A stretch of 64,000 nucleotides of DNA from CAYVTM01 sp964454645. GTDB taxonomy: Bacteria > Bacteroidota > Bacteroidia > Sphingobacteriales > Sphingobacteriaceae. Below are positions 58,788 to 64,000 of the stretch, piece by piece. Every line of letters begins with the position of its first letter. Positions within the stretch are counted from its first letter, which is position 1. Position numbers and translations under genes: made by a program. The notes under the pieces are model-generated. The model ran no database searches. It was not told where the DNA came from and was given only the letters and a program-made list of their open reading frames with translations. The stretch lies in NCBI GenBank assembly GCA_964454645.1, contig CAYVTM010000010.1, positions 1-64,000 on the forward strand, read 5' to 3'.

Positions 58788-59309
58788 ATGAAACAACAGG
58801 AGCTCATAACGATTGGTTATCTTACGAAAACAAAAGGATTAAAAGGAGAATTACAACTCTTCTTTCAAATAGATAATCCTGAAGCATATTCAAAATTGGA
58901 ATCGGTCTTTATTGATATCAATAATAAACCGGTTCCTTTTTTTATTGAGAAAATTTCGATTCGAAAAAATGTTGCCTATATTTATTTTGAGGGCATCGAC
59001 CACATAGACAAAGCACAAACGCTCCTGAAAAAACCGGTAAGTGTAAGCATATCCCAGGCTCCCAAAGTATCTAAAGAATTTAAACCCTCCGATTTAAAAG
59101 GCTTTCTGGTGATTGATGAGAACATAGGCGAATTAGGCCCGGTTAAAGAGGTGTTGAGTATGCCTCAGCAAACGCTTATCTCTTTAGATTATCAGGATAA
59201 GGAAATACTCTTCCCTTATAACGAACACTTCACACGTAAGCTCGATAAAAAAAACCGCAAACTTTTAGTAGCTCTGCCCGATGGTTTGATAGATCTATAC
59301 CTGGAATAA
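58788..59309 (+). CDS. rimM: Ribosome maturation factor RimM
   Basis: 173 residues. The N-terminal RimM barrel starts ITIGYLTKTKGLKGELQLFF. The C-terminal PRC-barrel-like domain has LKGFLVIDENIGELGPVKEV and KEILFPYNEHF (about 95-170). RimM assists 16S rRNA processing and assembly of the 30S head through uS19. It lies 33 bp after rpsP and is co-transcribed. Confidence 0.95.
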   Translation: MKQQELITIGYLTKTKGLKGELQLFFQIDNPEAYSKLESVFIDINNKPVPFFIEKISIRKNVAYIYFEGIDHIDKAQTLLKKPVSVSISQAPKVSKEFKPSDLKGFLVIDENIGELGPVKEVLSMPQQTLISLDYQDKEILFPYNEHFTRKLDKKNRKLLVALPDGLIDLYLE

Positions 59310-59354
59310 TTGCAGAGCAATGCAACAGCTTTCTTTTTTTATCGTCTTCAGAAT

Positions 59355-59906
59355 ATGAGATATCTTATTCTGTTCTTTACGATCTTCTTTATATTTTTTT
59401 CGCCGGATAGCATTGCCCAAACATATACCGTTAAAGGAGCTGTTTTTTCTAAAGCAGATAACACCTCTATTCCTTATGCAACAATTGCACATAAATCTAC
59501 GGGTATCGGGATTCTCGCAAATGAGAACGGAACATTCAGAATCAATAATGTGCATATTCCGGGTGATACACTGCTCATTTCCGCTATCGGTTACCGAAAT
59601 ATAGAATGGGTAGCTAATTTGAGCGATACTAATCTTATGCAGTACATTTATCTGCAAGCCCTGATATATCATTTACAAACAGCAGAAATAAAGGGAATCA
59701 GATCGCCGGAACAATTACGTCAAGCGATACTGAATATGAAATTAGCCAAAGAACCACCTAAATTACAGGGTGTAAAGCAATACAAAGGATCTTTGCACCC
59801 GCAGGCACCAACAGTAATGAGCCCCATCTCCCTTATTTATAATTCGAAGATGGCACGCAAACACCGGGCTAAGAAATGGAGTACACAGATTACTATGCCG
59901 GAATAA
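59355..59906 (+). CDS. Secreted carboxypeptidase-regulatory-like domain protein
   Basis: 183 residues from ATG 59355, chosen because it begins directly with a signal peptide (MRYLILFFTIFFIFFSPDSIAQ, about 20 residues shown by the hydrophobic run). An earlier TTG start at 59310 abuts the rimM stop and adds only 15 non-conserved residues. Residues about 22-110 form a CarboxypepD_reg-like domain (TVKGAVFSKADNTSIPYATI, NENGTFRINNVHI, LLISAIGYRNIEW). The C-terminal 70 residues are basic and not recognised. Such domains occur in envelope proteins; the role here is unknown. It is an unusual insertion between rimM and trmD, on the same strand. Confidence 0.85.
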   Translation: MRYLILFFTIFFIFFSPDSIAQTYTVKGAVFSKADNTSIPYATIAHKSTGIGILANENGTFRINNVHIPGDTLLISAIGYRNIEWVANLSDTNLMQYIYLQALIYHLQTAEIKGIRSPEQLRQAILNMKLAKEPPKLQGVKQYKGSLHPQAPTVMSPISLIYNSKMARKHRAKKWSTQITMPE

Positions 59907-59916
59907 TTGATTTTTA

Positions 59917-59924
59917 TAGCTTTG
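59917..59924 (+). promoter_or_regulatory. Possible trmD promoter -7 element
   Basis: TAGCTTTG fits TAnnTTTG exactly but ends 4 bp before the trmD ATG. If active it would produce a leaderless or near-leaderless transcript. No -33 box is clear, so it may be chance. Confidence 0.3.
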
Positions 59925-59928
59925 CAAT

Positions 59929-60609
59929 ATGCATATCGATATCGTAACCGTTTTACCCCAATTACTCGAAAGCCCGTTAGGGCACTCTATTGTACAACGT
60001 GCAAAAAATAAAGCATTGGTTGAAATAGAAGTTCATAATCTTCGGGATTATAGTACGAATAAGCACAAGGCTGTCGATGATTATCAGTACGGAGGCGGCT
60101 CGGGAATGGTAATGATGATCGAGCCCTTTGTCAATTGTCTGGAAGTCCTGAAAGCAGAACGAAGCTATGATGAGATCATTTTTATGAGTCCGGATGGAGA
60201 GACCCTGAATCAAAAGACCGCCAACGAATTATCCTTAAAAAATAACCTGTTAATTTTATGCGGGCATTATAAAGGTATTGACCAGCGTATCCGCGATCAT
60301 TTTGTAACTCGTGAAATATCTATTGGTGATTATGTATTGAGTGGAGGTGAGTTGGCGGCAGCGGTTCTGACAGATGCTGTGGTGCGTTTAATTCCCGGAG
60401 TATTGTCTGATGAGACCTCGGCATTAAGTGATTCTTTCCAGGATGGATTATTAAGTGCTCCTGTTTATACCCGGCCGGCAGAGTTCAGAGGGATGAAAGT
60501 GCCCGATATTTTATTGAGCGGAAACACCCCCGAAATCGACAAATGGCGTTTTGACCGGGCGATGGAGCATACGAAACAACGACGCCCCGACCTGCTGGAT
60601 GAAGATTAG
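59929..60609 (+). CDS. trmD: tRNA (guanine(37)-N1)-methyltransferase TrmD
   Basis: 226 residues. It methylates G37 of tRNAs using S-adenosylmethionine, preventing +1 frameshifts. SPOUT trefoil-knot signatures: LILCGHYKGIDQRI and EISIGDYVLSGGELAA (SAM-binding loops); the N-terminal start MHIDIVTVLPQLLESPLGHS and DDYQYGGGSGMVMMIEPF are conserved. The C-terminal helical domain (FRGMKVPDILLSGNTPEIDKW) is complete. It belongs to the rpsP-rimM-trmD-rplS group. Confidence 0.97.
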   Translation: MHIDIVTVLPQLLESPLGHSIVQRAKNKALVEIEVHNLRDYSTNKHKAVDDYQYGGGSGMVMMIEPFVNCLEVLKAERSYDEIIFMSPDGETLNQKTANELSLKNNLLILCGHYKGIDQRIRDHFVTREISIGDYVLSGGELAAAVLTDAVVRLIPGVLSDETSALSDSFQDGLLSAPVYTRPAEFRGMKVPDILLSGNTPEIDKWRFDRAMEHTKQRRPDLLDED

Positions 60610-60666
60610 AAGCCCTTATTTGACATCGATTTTTCAATATTTATTTTTTTGTTGAAAAAAAATCCC

Positions 60667-60674
60667 TATACTTG
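60667..60674 (+). promoter_or_regulatory. Possible rplS promoter -7 element
   Basis: TATACTTG is one mismatch from TAnnTTTG and lies 46 bp before the rplS start, downstream of a T-rich stretch with TTTG at 60648-60651. The 111-bp gap after trmD makes a separate promoter plausible. Confidence 0.4.
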
Positions 60675-60720
60675 CAGTCCGATTTTTACGGGCTAAAAAT
60701 CGTCTAAAAGGCTTAATACA

Positions 60721-61065
60721 ATGGACTTAGTAAAATTTGTAAACGAACAAAATCCAAAAAATGAACTTCCTGATTTTAAATCGGGTGATACGATTACCGT
60801 ACACTATAAAATCAGAGAGGGAAATAAAGAAAGGATTCAGCAGTATCAGGGAGTAGTGATTCAAAGAGCCGGATCCGGTTCGAATCAAACATTTACTGTA
60901 AGAAAAGTATCTAACAGTATCGGTGTTGAGCGTATCTTTCCTGTAAACTCTCCAAATATCGAGAAGGTTGAAGTGAACACACGCGGTGTGGTAAGAAGAG
61001 CTAAATTATTTTATTTACGCGGACTTACCGGTAAAAAAGCGAGAATCAAAGAAAAAAGATTCTAG
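60721..61065 (+). CDS. rplS: 50S ribosomal protein bL19
   Basis: 114 residues, normal length. GDTITVHYKIREGNKERIQQ, QGVVIQRAGSG and NQTFTVRKVSNSIGVERIFP are family signatures, with a basic C-terminal RAKLFYLRGLTGKKARIKEK. bL19 sits at the 30S-50S interface. A terminator follows 30 bp downstream, closing the translation cluster. Confidence 0.98.
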   Translation: MDLVKFVNEQNPKNELPDFKSGDTITVHYKIREGNKERIQQYQGVVIQRAGSGSNQTFTVRKVSNSIGVERIFPVNSPNIEKVEVNTRGVVRRAKLFYLRGLTGKKARIKEKRF

Positions 61066-61095
61066 TACTTATTTCTGTAAAAGATAAAGATATTG

Positions 61096-61122
61096 AACCC
61101 CGATCGACGATTGGGGTTTTTT
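61096..61122 (+). terminator. Intrinsic terminator after rplS
   Basis: AACCCCGATCG (61096-61106) pairs with CGATTGGGGTT (61108-61118), with one G-U, and is followed by a T run. The stem is strong and the position is as expected. Confidence 0.9.
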
Positions 61123-61172
61123 ATTTTAAAAAAATTATCAACTTTGGAACACAACAATTTGATTAAAAGTAC

Positions 61173-62399
61173 ATGAAAGAATTACTGAAAAAATACGAAG
61201 AGAAAAGACCCGAAATTGTTTTTGAATGGAAGGATGCAGAAACAGAAGCAGAAGGTTGGGTAGTGATTAATTCCTTAAGAGGAGGAGCCGCCGGAGGCGG
61301 AACACGCATGCGCAAGGGGCTGGATAAACGTGAAGTAGAATCCCTGGCAAAAACAATGGAAGTTAAGTTTACCGTTTCGGGCCCTGTAATAGGAGGCGCT
61401 AAATCCGGTATAAACTTCGATCCGGCAGATCCGCGTAAAAGAGGTGTTTTGGAACGTTGGTTTAAAGCAGTCATTCCTTTGCTAAAAAATTATTACGGAA
61501 CGGGTGGTGACCTGAATGTGGATGAAGTACACGAAGTGATTCCGGCTACTGAAGCTTGTGGATTATGGCATCCTCAGGAAGGAGTTATCAATGGCCATTT
61601 CAAAGCACATGAAAACGAGAAGATTCAACAAATCGGCCAACTGCGATATGGTGTGTCGAAAGTCCTGGAAGATGAAAGATACTCCCCTTCCATCGATCGG
61701 AAATACTTAGTTGCCGATATGATTACGGGATACGGTGTTTCCGAATCTCTTCGACATTATTACGATATATATGGGGGATCCCTTGTAGGGAAGCGTGCCA
61801 TTGTTCAGGGCTGGGGGAATGTTGGAGCTGCAGCTGCTTTTTATCTGGCTCAAGCCGGAGCAAAAATAGTAGGAATTATCGACCGCGATGGCGGACTTAT
61901 TAATAATAATGGTTATAGTTTTGAAGAAATCAGAACTTTGTTCCTTGCCCGTGAAAAAAATACTTTAGTATCGAAAGATTTAATTCCTTCGGAAGAATTG
62001 AACAAGAAAATATGGAATATTCCCGCAGAAATTTTTGTTCCTGCAGCAGCATCCCGTCTGTTGAAAAAAGAGCAGGTAGAAAAAATGATTGCTTCGGGTT
62101 TAGAGGTGATTGCTTGCGGCGCTAATGTACCCTTTGCCGATCCGGAAATCTTCTTTGGTCCGACCGGAGAATTTGCCGATCAATCCATAAGTGTAATTCC
62201 CGACTTCATTGCGAACTGTGGTATGGCTCGTGTGTTCGCCTATCTGATGCAAAAAGGAGTTTTGATGAGTGATGAAGCAATCTTTTCAGATGCTTCTCAT
62301 ACCATAAAAATTGCGTTAGTGAAATCGCATGCTAAAAACAGCTCTAAAAAACATATTGCAAGAACCTCGTTCGAAATAGCACTTAATCAATTGGTATGA
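61173..62399 (+). CDS. Glu/Leu/Phe/Val dehydrogenase family protein
   Basis: 408 residues. NAD(P)-dependent oxidative deamination of an amino acid. K65 and K77 (in PVIGGAKSGINF) and D113 (in GTGGDLNVDEVHE) correspond to substrate-binding and catalytic positions. The Rossmann domain starts AIVQGWGNVGAAAAFYLAQAG. VPAAASRLLKK and DFIANCGMARVFAYLM are conserved. The glycine-rich loop differs from the typical glutamate-dehydrogenase GGGKGG, so the substrate could be glutamate or a branched or other amino acid. Its stop overlaps the start of the MscS-type gene (ATGA), so the two are translationally coupled. Confidence 0.93.
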   Translation: MKELLKKYEEKRPEIVFEWKDAETEAEGWVVINSLRGGAAGGGTRMRKGLDKREVESLAKTMEVKFTVSGPVIGGAKSGINFDPADPRKRGVLERWFKAVIPLLKNYYGTGGDLNVDEVHEVIPATEACGLWHPQEGVINGHFKAHENEKIQQIGQLRYGVSKVLEDERYSPSIDRKYLVADMITGYGVSESLRHYYDIYGGSLVGKRAIVQGWGNVGAAAAFYLAQAGAKIVGIIDRDGGLINNNGYSFEEIRTLFLAREKNTLVSKDLIPSEELNKKIWNIPAEIFVPAAASRLLKKEQVEKMIASGLEVIACGANVPFADPEIFFGPTGEFADQSISVIPDFIANCGMARVFAYLMQKGVLMSDEAIFSDASHTIKIALVKSHAKNSSKKHIARTSFEIALNQLV

Positions 62400-63541
62400 T
62401 GTTAAGCTTCGATACTTTTTTGGAACAAACGGTCTTAGGGAATAAAGTCGAAAACCTGTTGTGGTTCTTCGGTATCCTGATCATTGGACTGCCCTTTCTT
62501 CGCCAGGTTTCCAAAATATTTAACCGTTTATTTTATAGATTGTTCAAACGCTTTTCGGCAGAGATCAGAGCAGAAAAATTTATAGAATTACTGCTGAGGC
62601 CGGTGCAGTCCTTATTATTAATTCTGCTTCTGTATATAGCGATCAATCGCCTGGATTACCCTTTACATGAAGTTTTTTTTAAACGGAAAGATATCGAAGT
62701 CCATTACATCGATATTATAGATAAGCTTTTCTTATTCTCCTTTCTCCTGATCTTCTTTTGGGTATTAACACGAATAGTGGATTACATTTCATTGGTTTTA
62801 GCTTACAAAGCGAGCCTCACCGAATCTAAATCCGACGACCAGCTGGTTCCTTTTGTAAAAGAGTTGGCAAAAATAATCGTTGGCATAGCAGGTTTGTTTG
62901 TGTTACTGGGTTTGGTCTTTGAAGTAAATGTGCTTACCTTAATTACCGGCCTGGGCATCGGAGGAGTTGCCATTGCTTTAGCTGCAAAACAAAGTCTCGA
63001 AGACTTATTGGCTTCGTTTGTTATTTTCTTCGACAAGCCTTTTGTTGTAGGGGATTTAATCCGTATTGACAATATTGAAGGAACCGTAGAAAAGGTAGGA
63101 TTCAGGAGCTCGCATATCAAGACGGGAGACAAAAGCGTTATCAGCATTCCTAACCGTAAAATGATTGACAGCTATTTGGAGAACCTGACCTTGCGTGATT
63201 TCCGAAGAGAAAAGTTTAGCTTGGGATTAACGTACGATACTTCGCCGGAAACACTTCGTACAATAATCGGAGAGATCAATCAAATGATCAGTTCTCAAAA
63301 ACATTGTAAGCCCGATGGCCCGGTTATTTTTAAAGAATTCGGTGATTCCGCATTAATTTTACGATTACAGTATTATATCGATATGATGGACCACAATGCT
63401 TATTTAAAAGTGAAAGAGGAAGTGAATTTTAAGATCCTGGATATTGTCTATAAAAACGGAGCATCCCTGGCATTCCCTACACGTACGATTATTCATAGTT
63501 ATGCAGACAGCCCCAAAACCGGCCCGGAAACAAAACATTGA
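62396..63541 (+). CDS. Small-conductance mechanosensitive channel (MscS family)
   Basis: 381 residues with membrane segments at about 18-38, 65-85, 108-130, 155-180 and a pore-lining helix at about 183-205 (GLGIGGVAIALAAKQSLEDL). After the pore come the beta domain (FVIFFDKPFVVGDLIRID, EGTVEKVGFRSSHIKT, VISIPNRKM) and the C-terminal alpha-beta domain. It opens under membrane tension to release solutes in hypo-osmotic shock. It overlaps the upstream dehydrogenase gene by 4 bp; why these two are coupled is not known. Confidence 0.94.
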   Translation: MMLSFDTFLEQTVLGNKVENLLWFFGILIIGLPFLRQVSKIFNRLFYRLFKRFSAEIRAEKFIELLLRPVQSLLLILLLYIAINRLDYPLHEVFFKRKDIEVHYIDIIDKLFLFSFLLIFFWVLTRIVDYISLVLAYKASLTESKSDDQLVPFVKELAKIIVGIAGLFVLLGLVFEVNVLTLITGLGIGGVAIALAAKQSLEDLLASFVIFFDKPFVVGDLIRIDNIEGTVEKVGFRSSHIKTGDKSVISIPNRKMIDSYLENLTLRDFRREKFSLGLTYDTSPETLRTIIGEINQMISSQKHCKPDGPVIFKEFGDSALILRLQYYIDMMDHNAYLKVKEEVNFKILDIVYKNGASLAFPTRTIIHSYADSPKTGPETKH

Positions 63542-63590
63542 TTTAGGTATGATAATTGTTGCGCAAGAACTCAAACTAAACAAAAATTAA

Positions 63591-64000
63591 ATGAATAAAA
63601 AACTACTTATCGGACTCCTATTAGTTTTGGGTATCATCCTGAACGATAGCATGAATAATCCTGTCGCATCAAACATTACCGGAGCACCCGCCGGCAGAAC
63701 AGGATCTCCGGGAGATAATAATATGACTTGCGCCATCTCCGGATGTCATAACAGTTTCCCGCTTCAGTTTCGCGGGAATTTAATAAGCAGCAATATACCT
63801 GAGGAAGGATATACTCCGGGTGAGACTTATACGGTTACCGCAAGCATTGTATCTCCAGACAGAAACCGTTTTGGTTTCCAGGTTTCTCCTCAAAATGCAG
63901 ATGGAACGAAATTAGGTACAATGATAATAACCGATGCAGCAAGCATGCAATTGTTAAGCTCCGGAAAATATATTACCCATAAAAGTGGTGTTGGCGTGAC
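63591..64000 (+). CDS. Choice-of-anchor V domain secreted protein (truncated at right edge)
   Basis: The N-terminal about 136 residues are visible before the window ends. A lysine start (MNKKLLIGLLLVLG) and hydrophobic run form the signal peptide. The sequence then reads ITGAPAGRTGSPGDNNMTCA and SGCHN, the signature start of the choice-of-anchor V (reeler-like) domain. In relatives this segment commonly has a CxxCH haem-like pair; here the spacing is C-A-I-S-G-C-H (CxxxxCH). GETYTVTASIVSPDRNRFGF and QLLSSGKYI continue the beta-sandwich. A T9SS sorting domain is expected beyond the edge. Partial. Confidence 0.85.
   Translation, partial: MNKKLLIGLLLVLGIILNDSMNNPVASNITGAPAGRTGSPGDNNMTCAISGCHNSFPLQFRGNLISSNIPEEGYTPGETYTVTASIVSPDRNRFGFQVSPQNADGTKLGTMIITDAASMQLLSSGKYITHKSGVGV

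Noticed and set aside
1..64000. CRISPR arrays, insertion sequences, rRNA or complete tRNA genes
   Set aside because: No regularly spaced short repeats with unique spacers, no transposase-like frames with terminal repeats, and no complete tRNA or rRNA structure were recognised on reading.

Overview
The window reads as chromosomal DNA of a Bacteroidota bacterium. The evidence is the number of secreted proteins with type IX secretion (T9SS) C-terminal sorting domains, promoters of the Bacteroidota type (TAnnTTTG at -7), a TonB-dependent receptor with an N-terminal carboxypeptidase-regulatory-like domain, a bS16 protein with a long acidic tail, and the absence of obvious Shine-Dalgarno sites. A cyanophycin gene set and choice-of-anchor domains suggest a Chitinophagia/Sphingobacteriia-like lineage, but the species cannot be named from the sequence.

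Left third (1-30.2 kb, all minus strand): three giant surface-protein genes in tandem, built from Ig-like modules, parallel beta-helix repeat blocks of about 450 residues, CARDB-like spacers, PKD domains and near-identical T9SS sorting domains. The first is cut by the window edge and is split by a one-base frameshift near 2680. The second (3452 aa) and third (3885 aa) are intact. A single Lrp/AsnC regulator gene and two palindromic elements lie between the second and third.

Middle (30.2-38.5 kb): a decayed crcB fluoride-channel gene, two parS-like ParB sites 47 bp apart directly upstream of mnmG (gidA), an Ig-like lipoprotein, a gamma-carbonic-anhydrase-like protein coupled to nadA, and a 410-bp AT-rich gap between divergent nadA and nadB holding a cluster of DnaA-box-like 9-mers. 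parS sites, gidA, DnaA boxes and the change of predominant coding strand together make this a candidate replication-origin region. No dnaA gene is in the window, so this is inference.

Right half (38.6-64 kb, mostly plus strand): thiL, a TonB receptor followed by a T9SS-sorted hydrolase-like protein lacking the usual serine nucleophile, and a YdeI-type protein. A minus-strand run of acyltransferase, rmuC and FAD oxidoreductase follows, then a membrane zinc peptidase. Next comes a cyanophycin module: isoaspartyl peptidase and cyanophycinase divergent from cyanophycin synthetase, i.e. synthesis and full breakdown of an Asp-Arg nitrogen store. After it come ffh, a T9SS adhesin-like protein, and the translation cluster rpsP-rimM-(small secreted protein)-trmD-rplS. 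The window ends with a Glu/Leu-type dehydrogenase overlapping an MscS channel, and a truncated choice-of-anchor V protein.
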